Shown here piece after piece: positions 23,570 through 34,129 of a DNA stretch of 64,000 bases. This DNA is from Epiperipatus broadwayi (lineage: Eukaryota; Onychophora; Udeonychophora; Euonychophora; Peripatidae): positions 10,623,916 to 10,687,915 of the forward strand of contig JAQFVV010006220.1 in the NCBI GenBank assembly GCA_028023455.1, given 5' to 3'. The notes under the pieces are model-generated. The model searched no databases. It was given only the letters and a program-made list of their open reading frames with translations, and was not told the DNA's origin. Each line of letters opens with the position of its first letter. Within the stretch, counting starts at the first letter, position 1. A program made the position numbers and the translations under genes.

Positions 23570-26500
23570 TAGAAAAAAAAAAAACTTTTAGTACTACTCC
23601 TGCTTTGCACTACTATTGATAATATTATTTCTGCTGCATTAATGAATAATCTGCAGGCATGATAATATAACCAGAACACACTTTCTATATCTGTTCCATG
23701 GTATGCAGAGAAAGCCCTAAATAGAGCTACTTAAATACAAATCTTTGCCCAGCTAAAACTCTTATCTTAAATCCAGTTCCAACTTGATACATGAATAATT
23801 GTATTGCACAATTAAGGACTATCAGTCTGCTAAGTCTGAACCATTGTTTTATTAATTTTCAAGGGCATGATTAAAAAAAAAAAAAAGGAACTGGAATCAG
23901 AAATGTTGCATGTATTTAAGTAATGGAAATGTGGTTTTCCAAATAATATAAATCTATTATCATTGTTGATAATGAAATATGGCAAATATCACGAGTCTTA
24001 AGATGATAGGACCATTTCAGTAATTGAAGAAAAACATAAAAGATTGTTTATATTTAAAAAAGTATCTAGCCTTTGATGAAACAAAATGCTACGCTACAAG
24101 GCACCAAAAGATTCATGGGCATGGTTTACTAGTTATTCATTATTAACTCAACAAATCTAGAGATCATTCCATTACCCACTATCTTTGGAGCCCTTCAATA
24201 GCCCGAGCACAACATAATAGTAGCCTAAACACTTAACCTTTAACATGATTCACATCAAGTTAATAAACATAAACTATTTTCTTTTTTATAAAAAAAACTG
24301 TAATTGACCACACATAAATCAACTTTCAATGATACTATCAAACTAGTGATATTTAGCATGAATCCAAACTATAACCTAGTCTGGAATATAAACAATAATT
24401 GATAGGACTTTATTAAGCATTATCATCGAGTATCTACTGATTACTAAAACTTACACAAGGCCAAAACCGGAGTAGGAAAAATAGAATTATTACTTAAAAG
24501 TAGAATGTGGGTCAAGATCATGTAATCTTTTTGTTGATGTTAATAAAATATTGCTCTGCAAGTTTTCAAACAGACTCCCATAAATGTTTGCATGAATATT
24601 AAAAAATCAAATTCATTTTATGTTAAATATTCTATTTATTTTCAATATGTTTTCAGTTCACAAAGCAGTTCCTAGATAATTCCAATATGTAAAGCTATTC
24701 TTACATAAAAATCACTGATACATTTATGGAGCAAATTATAGCATCAATTTAAAGAAAAATTTTAAATATATAAATATTTCACAGAGTTTTCAGCCCCAAA
24801 GTATAAATTCTAAGATAAAGTCATATTTGCTCTGTAAACACAATTAGAGATCTATCTCATTATCATGAGTCCATGTGCATTGATTACTGTGGAAGCCATA
24901 TAAGTATTAACTTTTACTAAGATAAATAATCAATAATACTTCTATGGACTTAATACAATGCAAATATTTTATTACAACACACTTTCAAAATAGCTGGCAG
25001 CTTTGATTTTCTAATAGTCTTTTCTTCAGGTTGTAATATATACATTATATAAATATCCAATTTTAACAAATTAAACATAAAAATAAAACAAGGCAGTTTT
25101 ATTTTCAAAGCAATTTTTTTGTTATTCTTTCTGTATGAATAATGCTGGTTAATCATATTTTGGTTTTAGATTCTAAAATTATGGTATTGAAAACTTAGGA
25201 TGTATGTTATCCATAAACAATGCACATCAAGAAAAAAACAACAACATGTATTTATATCATAAAAAGAACTTTATAAAATTGCAAAATCACAAAAAAACAA
25301 AAAGAGTAAGATTTAATTAATAAATCAATATTTAGAATTTTCATAAATTCTATGAATATTCATTCATTTTTATTACTATGATATATAAATGTTTAATAAA
25401 TTATTTTTTGAAAAGACATACTACTGTTAATAATTATTAATCATATTTACTAACACATAGGGAGAAGAAGTAATACAAATCAGCTGAGGGAAAAAAATAT
25501 TTCAAATGTCCAGGCTTCTGTTTTTATTTTCTGGATTAAAATTCAATTAAATACTTCTGTGCTCAAACATTAGAATAATTAAAGTGTCATAACAGCTGAT
25601 TTTCAATAAATTGAGAACTTAATGTCAGAAAGCAAAGTTTAATTTAGTAAAGTACAGTGCTACTTCTTTGAGATAAATAGGAAAGAATTATATATATATA
25701 TTTTTGGCAATATGATTTTATTTCATCGTATACTGATCAAATAAACTTTAAAAGTCACATTAAATAAAATTATTAATATAGTTAATTATAGCTATTAGTA
25801 TGACTACTAATTAGTCAAAAGCATGCTTAGCATATTATGATGTCTTTAATCTTTTTATTTTAAAGTATTAAACAAGCTTTTCTTAATATACATGTCCTAC
25901 ATATTATTTATATTGAATTAATTATTTTAAATAAATGCTTCAATTTGACTTTGATAAGAAAACATTAATAATGGGTTTCTTCTTCTCTTTAAAGCATGAT
26001 TGTATGGGAAAAGTCCCCCCCCCCCCCAATTTTATCATTATAAAAACAAATTGATAAATCAATATCATTTTTCTGATGCTATAAAGAGAATTTCTTAGAA
26101 ATATTGCATTAAATATTTGATTATGAGATTAAGCTAAATATGGCAGAATATTCAAGCATTTAAGAATAAAATATTTTAAATTCTTTTTTAAATTTATAAT
26201 TTCAGAATGACTTGGAAAAGATAACTGAATGCATGTGTTAATATTAATACATGTATCTTATTGACCAAAGAATATAGTGGCAAATATAATTGCTAAATAT
26301 GATCCATACACAATCTATTTTCCACATCTAGTTGATGATTCTAGTGCACCTGAAAATTTACAAATATCCCAAAAGAGAATAATCTGAAATCTATGTGATA
26401 GGGAAAAAAGATTTCATTTAAATATAAAATAATAATTCATCATATTCGAGACATGCTATTTTAGCACACTCTAATCATTGTAGGTCTTTTTTTTTTTTTA

Positions 26501-27470
26501 ACACAATTCAAAATAGTATGTGACTGGGACTGCCAATACTGAAATAAAAATTTTGCTTATTATCTAAAAATAAATAATCTTTACAAGTTATGCATCACTT
26601 AATTATTTAAACAAGCTCTCCCTTCAGTTAATATGGCATATTTTTCAATATCTATCGATTTTTTTTGGAATATTCATCAATATTCATATTTGTTAGTATA
26701 TGACGTCTTTATAATTTTAGCAGTTTCAGGTCTCTAGAGATCATAACATAACATGCAGCCTTCCAATGCGTAATGATTCCACATTCCTATTTTAACAACG
26801 AAGATAAAACATGCTGTGTTTTTATTTCAGAAAAACTACTAGCACATTTTCTAATTAATCTTACAAATATCTTCCGCAAGAAAAAAAATACATCTACAAT
26901 TTTTTAATAAATAATGTATGTGAAAGAAAGCAATAAAATTAGTCTGTAGCAGTCTTTAAAAAATACAATTTTTACATCTCATGGTATACAAATTTACCAC
27001 ACAAAAAAAAAAAAAAAGAGAGAGAGAATTTAAAAAAAAACTTTTCATAGAAAGTATAATGATAAACTAAAATAATTATATATTTTAGTAATTTATGATT
27101 TTAAACTGAGTATGGATTTTGAAGTTAATGTCAAATTAACACAAAATAAGGAAAACTTTACATAAATGATTTATTTTTTGCATATTTATTATTAATGTGT
27201 TTTAAAACATACACACAAAAAAGTGATCATGTTATATTTTTTTAAAAAAACAAAACCAATTAACGGTAAGTAGCAACTCTAAAGACTATGAATCAATTCG
27301 ATTACAGATCATTTTTAAAAATTTCTTTTTAAAACGTAAATGTACAATGAACATTAGTTAGGTAATGGTTAATAATTGAAAGATTATTATTAAATTAATA
27401 CTTAACAAATATTATTTCATTTTTAGATTTTTCATATATATATATACAAAATTTTTAAAATCATTAAAAT
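23570..27470. other. AT-rich non-coding DNA
   Basis: No gene supported. Contains a 13-C tract (26015-26027), poly(A)/(GA) near 27003-27027 and TA repeats. The patch at 23940-24500 is less AT-rich, but its translations have no recognisable family. Confidence 0.5.
26015..26027 (+). repeat. Poly(C) tract, 13 bases
   Basis: Thirteen consecutive C in AT-rich sequence. Confidence 0.9.
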
Positions 27471-27474
27471 TGTT

Positions 27475-28825
27475 GTCAATAGATGGCAGCACAATTAATG
27501 CGGATGATATATTTTTTGTGTGCAGAAAAAAGAGAAGATATGGAAGTTATGTTGAGGACATGTGCAAGGGTGAGTAAAGAGATGGGGATTAAATTTAGTG
27601 AAGAAAAATCAAATATAATGATGGTTAATACTGGGGAAAGAGAAGATGTAGAATTTTTATTGGGAGATATTAAGTTAAGTGTGGTGAATAGATATAGTTA
27701 TTTGGGAGTTATTTTAAGTAATCAGAAAAATTATTTGGATGAATGGGAGAAAAAATTGATAAATGAAGCAAAGAAAAGAAAGGGATTGATAAAGAAATTA
27801 ACAGTGTTTTCATATAATAAATATGATGTAGCTAGAATTATATGGAAAGGGGTTGCAGTAGCAGGGTTAACATATGGTAATGATGCATTATATGTTAGTA
27901 AAAAGATATTAAATTATTTAGAAAAAGCTCAAAGGGAAGTAGAAAGACATGCATTGGATGCAGAAGTATGGACAGCAAGGGAGGCAATTCAAGGAGAAAT
28001 GGGATGGTTAAGTTTTCATATGAGAGATGCAAAAAGTAAAATGAAAATATTTGGTAGATTGCAATTTATGGATAATAAAAGAATAGCCAAAATAGTATTT
28101 AATTTGGTTATGAGTAAAGGGCAGATAACAAAATGGGTGAGAAAAGTAATGCGGTATGCAAAAGATTTGGATAAAGAATTTATATCAGTATATTTGTACA
28201 AAAGATGGGATGATTGTGTTAAGAGGATTGTTGAGTGTTATAGTAGTAAGGAATGGGATAAAAGAATAAATTTATTAATAAAGAATAGGGAGTTAGAGAG
28301 ATGGAGAAATAGTATGTTGAGTAAAAAGAGTTTCAATATATATAGAAATAAACAGAATATTAGGTGTGAGTTAATATATGATAATAGTAAGGAAAGTAGT
28401 TTATTGTTTAAGGCTCGAACGGGATCTTTAGCTACAAAAGAATATATATGTAAATGGAAAAATATGGGTGATTTATTTTGTAAATTATGTAAGGAAGGAA
28501 TAGAAAATATTAGGCATTTGTTAATTGAATGTAAATGTTTGAAAACAGAAAGGGTACAGTTGTGGAAAATAAATATGAAAAGAGTGATTATACAGAAAGT
28601 GAATTATTGGTTTTTATGCTGGGTTTGGGAAAAGATAAGGGGGATTTAGATATAAAGGTTATAGAGTTGACAAAGGTTATGTTGTGGAAATGGGATAGAG
28701 CAGATTATGGGTAAATTTAGAATGGGGAATGTAAAATAAAGTGGCTAACATGTTTATCTGGGCATAATTGCTAAGATATTCTTGACTTCGTTTAAGGAGA
28801 AGCCATAATACATCACATCATATCA
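27475..28825 (+). mobile_element. CR1/L2/Jockey-type LINE, 3' fragment (copy 1)
   Basis: This aligns with the 3' part of the longer copy 2 from about 57610 to 58958, and both end in the same catcacatca-type tail instead of poly(A). The left end begins at aatagatggca, matching copy 2 at about 57610. About 20 bp just before the catalytic ADD box is missing or scrambled. The fragment keeps one 388-codon open frame, so it is younger or better preserved than copy 2. Confidence 0.8.
27483..28649 (+). CDS. LINE ORF2 C-terminal part (after the RT catalytic box)
   Basis: A 388-codon frame covers the RT thumb and C-terminal region. Residues 15-50 (CAEKREDMEVM, GIKFSEEKSNIMMV) follow the catalytic box in this family. 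NRYSYLGVIL and AVAGLTYGNDAL are further conserved RT-tail blocks. KESSLLFKARTG leads to a zinc-knuckle-like C333-X2-C336-X8-H345-X4-C350, which in LINEs helps bind RNA/DNA. The listed methionine start is arbitrary: the true protein would begin far upstream in a full-length element. The ADD catalytic residues are present in the DNA (around 27501) but in another frame. There is no promoter or host-gene feature. It is most likely a dead but recent 5'-truncated copy. Confidence 0.8.
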   Translation: MAAQLMRMIYFLCAEKREDMEVMLRTCARVSKEMGIKFSEEKSNIMMVNTGEREDVEFLLGDIKLSVVNRYSYLGVILSNQKNYLDEWEKKLINEAKKRKGLIKKLTVFSYNKYDVARIIWKGVAVAGLTYGNDALYVSKKILNYLEKAQREVERHALDAEVWTAREAIQGEMGWLSFHMRDAKSKMKIFGRLQFMDNKRIAKIVFNLVMSKGQITKWVRKVMRYAKDLDKEFISVYLYKRWDDCVKRIVECYSSKEWDKRINLLIKNRELERWRNSMLSKKSFNIYRNKQNIRCELIYDNSKESSLLFKARTGSLATKEYICKWKNMGDLFCKLCKEGIENIRHLLIECKCLKTERVQLWKINMKRVIIQKVNYWFLCWVWEKIRGI

Positions 28826-28883
28826 AAAAAACTCTGTATTACATTAATTCAAAATTACATATCCAAAATAAAATAGTAATTCT

Positions 28884-29065
28884 AGTGACGGAATTAGAAT
28901 TTTTGGATTTCAACGTAAAAATTTTAAAAAGGCCCATTCAATTATTCATACTATATAGCTGAATAATTATAATTTTATAAAAAAATATATATAAAGAGCA
29001 ACTACGATTTAGGGACTCATACGCATTGCATTTGTTTGCTTCACAATAGCTTAGCCAGTGTCTAA
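28884..29065 (+). repeat. Dispersed repeat copy (family also at 6443 and 62646)
   Basis: Begins agtgacggaattagaatttt and ends near gcatttgtttgcttcacaat. The start, the central aaaaaggccc block and the end align with 62646-62812. The first block resembles the cagtggcgtagctag terminal sequence common in non-autonomous DNA transposons, but no clear target duplication was found. Confidence 0.55.
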
Positions 29066-29574
29066 TTCATTAAATTTTATATCTCGTACAAACTTTTAAG
29101 TATTTATTCTGGAGTTATGCAAAAAAATAAAAAGAATTGCAAGATATTACATAAATAAACTAAAGGATCAGCATATCATATACGAGGATATATTTATGCT
29201 TCGTGGACACATTTGTATATCCATTATTCATTTTTTTAAATTCAGATATAAGAATGACCCATATTCCTTAACAGTGATAAAAAATGGTGATGATTTGTAG
29301 ATTAAACGTCATCATCATCTGCTAATGTTAATGTGCTAATGAATAGATTGCTTTTTAAAAATATATAATTTTGATGAAGAAGATTGGAAAATCATAAATT
29401 GCTATATGATAAATTAAATATATATAAACTATGTTTTGTTATGTATATATTTGTCTGAAAGTTTGTGATGATGGCATTTTACTTCTATCATCAATTTAAA
29501 TTTTTTGGACAAATTCAAACTTATATTTAAACTATTAAAATACAATTACTAGTAATATCATAAAGCAAATGGTA

Positions 29575-29700
29575 TCACTTTTTCTCTCTTCTTTAGGTGT
29601 TGTTGGCTGACGAATGACAGTACTATCTAGCATGAGAATAGAACCTGGGATACTTAGATTCGTGAGATGATATTCTAATTCACAAAGCCAGGAGTCAGAA
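29575..29700 (-). repeat. tRNA-derived SINE head
   Basis: The minus strand gives a box A (TGGCTTTGTGAATTAGAATA, plus 29671-29690) and a box B (GGTTCTATTCTC, plus 29634-29645) at tRNA spacing. CTCACGAATCTAAG in between resembles a decayed anticodon arm. The overlapping 69-codon minus frame is just a reading of this RNA-gene-like sequence. Confidence 0.5.
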
Positions 29701-29704
29701 CTAC

Positions 29705-30170
29705 AGCTAGCGAACCAAATGTGGCTCTTTGATCCCAATCTCATTCTTTTTTATCAGATAATCATAGACAGATTTTTCATTTCCTCTTGTAATTTGTGAA
29801 TAAATATTTTAATAACTCTAGGTGAGGAAAAATGGCATTATAACATTGTTTCTTGAATTTATCCTTATTATAGAATAATAGTTATTTTTATATGATGAAT
29901 ATTTAAATATTCGAAATTTGTGAATAAACCAAACTGACAAAGTAATTTGTTTTTATTTTTATGAGAATTTTCATTTTCATTAGGATGTATACAGATTCTA
30001 TTTGATCTAATATATTCGCAGGCATTCAGAAATTTGTATTTTTCAGGAATAATTTTTTCACATCTTTCCTTGTGGCACTTTAATTAGAAAAGGGGGGGGG
30101 TCTTCTTGTGTCTCTTTAATGAGGGAAGAGAGAGACAGATTTAAACAAAATGGTTCTTTGTGTTACAAAG
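29705..30170. other. AT-rich non-coding DNA
   Basis: No gene. Contains a 9-G tract at 30092-30100. Confidence 0.55.
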
Positions 30171-30176
30171 TTTGTC

Positions 30177-31591
30177 AACTTCTGAACTAGACTATTCAGT
30201 CAAAATCAACAGTCAGTAGAAATTTTATATTACTCACTTATATGGGTCCTCCTGATTTCTCAGTTTTGTTTTAAAAGCAAAATGAATGAGTAATTTCCAA
30301 ACATGATTTATGGGTTATTTGTCCTAATCATGTGAGGAATCTCTTTAAATTTTCTTCTTTTTATTTTTTCTTTCCTTTTCTCAATCAAATATAATCTCAT
30401 TAGTACATGCATGATCTGCTACTTTCAAAAATCTGTTTTTTTTTTCCTTTATAATTATAACTTTGTGCTTTTTTAGTCATTTTTCAATGAACTAACTGAT
30501 TTCACTGATGCTTTTACTTCCACATTGTTTTTCAGCATTTTAAGTTTGGATTTTGTAGATCATAGCATTCTTCATAATGTACTATAGTTTTAGAAAGTTC
30601 TGATATGCTGATTACAAACTTTCTTTATTTTGTCTGCTATCCCTGATATGTATGGATACACTACAGTATTTATAAGTGTTTTTTCTTTCACTATTTTTGT
30701 TGTTGTCTATTTAAGTTTTTTTTTTTTTTTGTTTAATTAATGATAGATTATGGTTAATTATTCTTCACTTGAGTTTGTTCTATGAAACACTTTTTTTTTT
30801 TTCAAATCGCTGGTTTCTAAACAAACTTCTTTTACTGTTCACAGTGATAGTATAATTCTATACACAGAAAAATATTTAGCATGTACTTCCAATCATGACA
30901 TAAACACACACAAAAAAAAACTCATTTTATCATTATAAAACAGAGCAAAAGAAGTTTGTTCAGAGAGCAATCACTTGGAAAAAGAAGTTTTTCATAAATA
31001 AAACTTTCATTGACTATCATTAAGAAAATCTTATATAGTCAACAAGAAACATTAAAAGAAAAAAAAAAACAATTATAGATACTTCAGTGTATCCATACAC
31101 ACTGGGGACAAATAGATAATTTTTAAAAAAATCAGCAAATAGAATAATATCAGAACTGCTTTCCAAAGCCATGGTACACTACGAGAAATACTAACCTTTA
31201 CAAAATCTAAATTGAAAATGCTGAAAAACTAAAACTGCACCTATGAAATACCATGTGAATATAGATGAATAAATATGAGTAAAACCATATAGTCCATTTG
31301 ACAATGACTAAAAAAGCATAAAATAATGATTAAAAAGGGAAAAGAAAATGTTTCTAAAATAACAAATATACCAATTGAGAAAAGTATTGGACAGAGAAGA
31401 AAAAGTAAATTTAAAGAAGTGGTTCACATGATAATGGCAAATAATCTCATAAATCAACCTTCTGTGATTATTCATAATGTCTAGAATTCACTCATTACCT
31501 GTCTTTAAGACAAAATGAAGAAATCAGGAGAACCCTCATAGATATATAAAATTTCTATTGATTATTGTCTTTGATAGGATAGCCTAGTTAG
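30177..31591. repeat. 1.4-kb imperfect palindrome (arms ~650 bp)
   Basis: Left arm about 30177-30840 and right arm about 30942-31591 are reverse complements at roughly three-quarters identity by eye, with a spacer of about 100 bp. Matched landmarks include gaaatcaggag near 31523 with ctcctgatttc near 30248, and gtatccatacac near 31091 with tatggatacac near 30652. Others are aaaatgctgaaaaac near 31217 with gtttttcagcatttt near 30530, and aagaagtttgtt near 30949 with aacaaacttctt near 30820. No transposase or RT motif was recognised. It is either a very large fold-back element or an old inverted duplication. Confidence 0.75.
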
Positions 31592-31596
31592 TTAGA

Positions 31597-32090
31597 AATA
31601 GGTAATGTTAACATTTATATTCCAGTATTTTTAATTATAAGTTTACAAATGGTTAAATTTTTTTATTTAGTTATAAAAAAAATATAATTATTTAATATTT
31701 ATGAGAGGAAAAAGTGTTTCAGTAGGTAAATAATATTAGCATCTATTTATTGACTATAAAGCAAAATAATATTACCATATGGAATTCATAAATTTTTTTT
31801 ACAATGCATGATATTATCAGTGACAGTTTCTTCATTATTATGCTTATCATTATAGTATTTTTCATTTGAATTAATAGCTCTGAAATATTTGCAGGGTTCT
31901 GCAAAATAAAGACCACAATAGGTAAATAATCTTACCATCTGTATTTCACTATTTTCAATTGTTGTATTCTTACAAATAGCTAAGTGTCTTTACTTAGCTT
32001 AAAAAAAAATTATTTAATATTTATGAAAGGAAAAAAAATATTGCAATAGATAAATAACAGGAGCATCTACATTATTATAATTCTCATGAT
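31597..32090 (+). repeat. Two-tier direct repeat (four related units)
   Basis: A unit resembling aggtaaataatattagcatc occurs at about 31597, 31724, 31919 and 32046, with spacings of about 127, 195 and 127 bases. The larger segments 31597-31750 and 31919-32080 therefore align as a direct duplication of about 320 bp, including the shared block ttatttaatatttatga. Expression or function is not suggested. Confidence 0.6.
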
Positions 32091-32287
32091 CTTTAATTTG
32101 CAAATTAATAGGCATAATAACTTATAGAAGTCAAAGTGTACTATTTCTTGAATTTCTTTGGTTTTTAAATATCTTGTATTTATTTCAGAGTGTGTGCCTA
32201 GATTTGAGGTTGATGAAACATTTATAAAGGAGAATATAGATTTTGAGACAAAAAAAAATGTTAATTAAAAGATTTTTGTTGTTATCT

Positions 32288-32299
32288 GGGGGGGGGGGG
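32288..32299 (+). repeat. Poly(G) tract, 12 bases
   Basis: Twelve consecutive G in AT-rich DNA, just downstream of the two-tier repeat. Confidence 0.9.
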
Positions 32300-32589
32300 A
32301 TTTTTAGATAAGAGGAGCTAATTACTAGCCATCTGTAAAAGGAAAAAAAAAACAGCCTTTGAATATCTCATTCTGGACAAAGTCATCTTTGGCAACACCT
32401 TCATACAGAAGTCAATTAAGAAGTCATTTCTCATCAGGCTTATCAACTGTAGACTGATGAAGATTTGAATATTTTTTCATTCTTGTTATAACTTATATCT
32501 ATGGCTATATATCCACCAAAGATAAGTGCTTATTGGGTTTAGTTATTAGCTGGCTATCTGGAAAAAAAAAATCCTAGCCTCAAATTTTA

Positions 32590-32650
32590 TAAGGCTGGAT
32601 TTGAATTCAGTTTATGCACTATGAAACTCTTTCCACTTGTACTAGTAACT
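32590..32650 (-). repeat. tRNA-derived SINE head
   Basis: The minus strand has TAGTACAAGTGG (plus 32633-32644), a full match to the box A consensus. It is followed 24 bases later by GAATTCAAATCC (plus 32597-32608), a good box B. The rest of the tRNA fold is lost. An A10 run continues beyond box B on the plus side near 32561-32570. Confidence 0.5.
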
Positions 32651-33153
32651 AATTTAGAAATTTCTCATATGATTACTTGTTGTAAATTATAGATATATAA
32701 AGAGAGTTTTTTTTAAGAAAGGGATGATTAAGTCATGCAAAAATTAATAGAGTTAATAATTTATAATCCAATGTAAGTTAGACTGCATATGAGGTGTAAC
32801 TTTTTAATTGGTCCATAAATGTTGTCTAAACAAACAAACAAAAAATTCACTGATGAAACTGGCTGATCTATGAATTTACATGAACTGTGTATTAACCTAA
32901 TAAAAACCAAAAGCAATACATATCTTGGTACAGACAGCATTGCATTATCTACACACAAGGGTTAAACATATTATACATATTTAAAACAAATAAAATCAAT
33001 CGCACTTGGAACTCAATTGTTTTATTTGAATGAAGCTATTAAATTATGATTTAGATTTTCAAAAAGAAATGAGGCATTACATAAAATTATTTTAACAGTA
33101 TAATATCATGTCAGAAATTAGTAAAATAAAAATTTTGATTAACAGCATTTTGA

Positions 33154-33202
33154 AAAATATAAAGCATTTAATCTAATAATTGGATTAAATGCTTTATATT
33201 TT
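33154..33202. repeat. Perfect 20-bp hairpin
   Basis: aaaatataaagcatttaatc (33154-33173) is exactly complementary to 33183-33202 across a 9-base loop. No T tract or gene end suggests a terminator role; probably the remains of a palindromic element. Confidence 0.8.
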
Positions 33203-33209
33203 ACGACAT

Positions 33210-33670
33210 AAGTAATTTAAATGAGTTTTAAAAAATAACAGAATTATTAATACTTATGGAATAATTAATGCTGTATTCATTTCATTGTTCGATGGAAGCT
33301 TCAGACATCACCATTCTATACCATGCATGGTTTCAATTGTATAGAAAATAAAAGTGACAATTTTACATTTATTTTTTATATCATTGATGACAGTACAAAG
33401 ACAGTTCTCTATTGCCATGCTTTGTTGTTCATTATGCAGTCTAAAAATTTGATAACTTTCATTATATCTTATTACATGGAACACTGAAAAGTTGTCATAA
33501 AAAAACATCAAAAAAATTATTAAAAAAAAACAATAACTGAGAATGCTAATATATATGTATATACACATACATATCAATATTTTAAAATATACATAACTAC
33601 ATGTAAATAAATCTTACAAATAAAATCTTTCTATGTTTAAGTTTATGCATTCAGATTAAACTGCAAATTA
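33210..33670. other. Possible 3' untranslated region of the minus-strand gene, otherwise AT-rich
   Basis: If the 140-codon frame is real, this is its downstream side. A minus-strand AATAAA lies at 33368-33373, about 300 bases after the stop codon, but such hexamers are common by chance in this DNA. Contains TA/CA repeats near 33550-33575. Confidence 0.35.
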
Positions 33671-33674
33671 CAAA

Positions 33675-34097
33675 TCAGTTGCTGAGAGGCCTACATAGTT
33701 CTTCCTCCTCCTCATCATCATCACTGCCACTGTTGCATTTTCGGCATCCACACTTTATATCACTTTGGAATTTATCACAATTTTGCTTCAACTTTGGCAT
33801 GAATATTCTAGCTTGATATGATAATGATGTTTTATGAGGAGAAAATTGTAAACGAATAGGACTAAGTGTGTGATCATAATGAGGTGAAGACTGTTGCTTA
33901 GAAGGAGAAGAAACAGGTGTTATGAAGGATGAAATATGTTTTTTTTCATCTTCATCTAAAACCTCAGGTAACCTTGTGAGAATACTTTTCTTCACAAATC
34001 TATCTGAGTTTGAATTATTTTTTATATCTATTTCTATTTCATTACTGTTGGAATTTTCCTTACATAGAATTGGAAAAGATGTTTTAACTTCTGACAT
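33675..34097 (-). CDS. Unrecognised 140-aa protein or terminal exon, Ser/Pro-rich with Cys cluster and acidic tail
   Basis: This is the only frame in the window that looks like host protein and not transposon. It is hydrophilic and of mixed composition, with several Ser-Pro sites (S64, S71, S79, S86), two followed by a basic residue at +2 or +3 as in CDK sites (SPSK, SPHK). Near the C-terminus is a CGCRKC cluster (C116, C118, C121), followed by the acidic run DDDEEEEE (126-133). No signal peptide or membrane segment. An in-frame TAG lies 27 bases before the ATG. The intervening TTC...ATA codons are open and directly preceded by attcatattag, a usable 3' splice site, so this may be the last coding exon of a spliced gene instead of a single-exon gene. 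I do not recognise the family. Confidence 0.45.
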   Translation of the reverse strand: MSEVKTSFPILCKENSNSNEIEIDIKNNSNSDRFVKKSILTRLPEVLDEDEKKHISSFITPVSSPSKQQSSPHYDHTLSPIRLQFSPHKTSLSYQARIFMPKLKQNCDKFQSDIKCGCRKCNSGSDDDEEEEELCRPLSN

Positions 34098-34129
34098 TAT
34101 ACTTTCATATGTCTTAATGAACTAATATG

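Noticed and set aside
23940-24500. Mitochondrial DNA insertion
   Set aside because: A less AT-rich patch drew attention but no mitochondrial protein or rRNA block could be read.
27505-27540. Programmed -1 frameshift at A AAA AAG after the ADD box of LINE copy 1
   Set aside because: The downstream tail is in the +1 phase relative to the box, so a -1 slip would not restore the frame.
31597-32090. CRISPR-like array
   Set aside because: Only four diverged units with unequal spacing in a eukaryotic repeat context; no short identical repeats or cas genes.
33922-34125. 67-codon plus-strand frame
   Set aside because: Antisense shadow of the 140-codon minus-strand frame.
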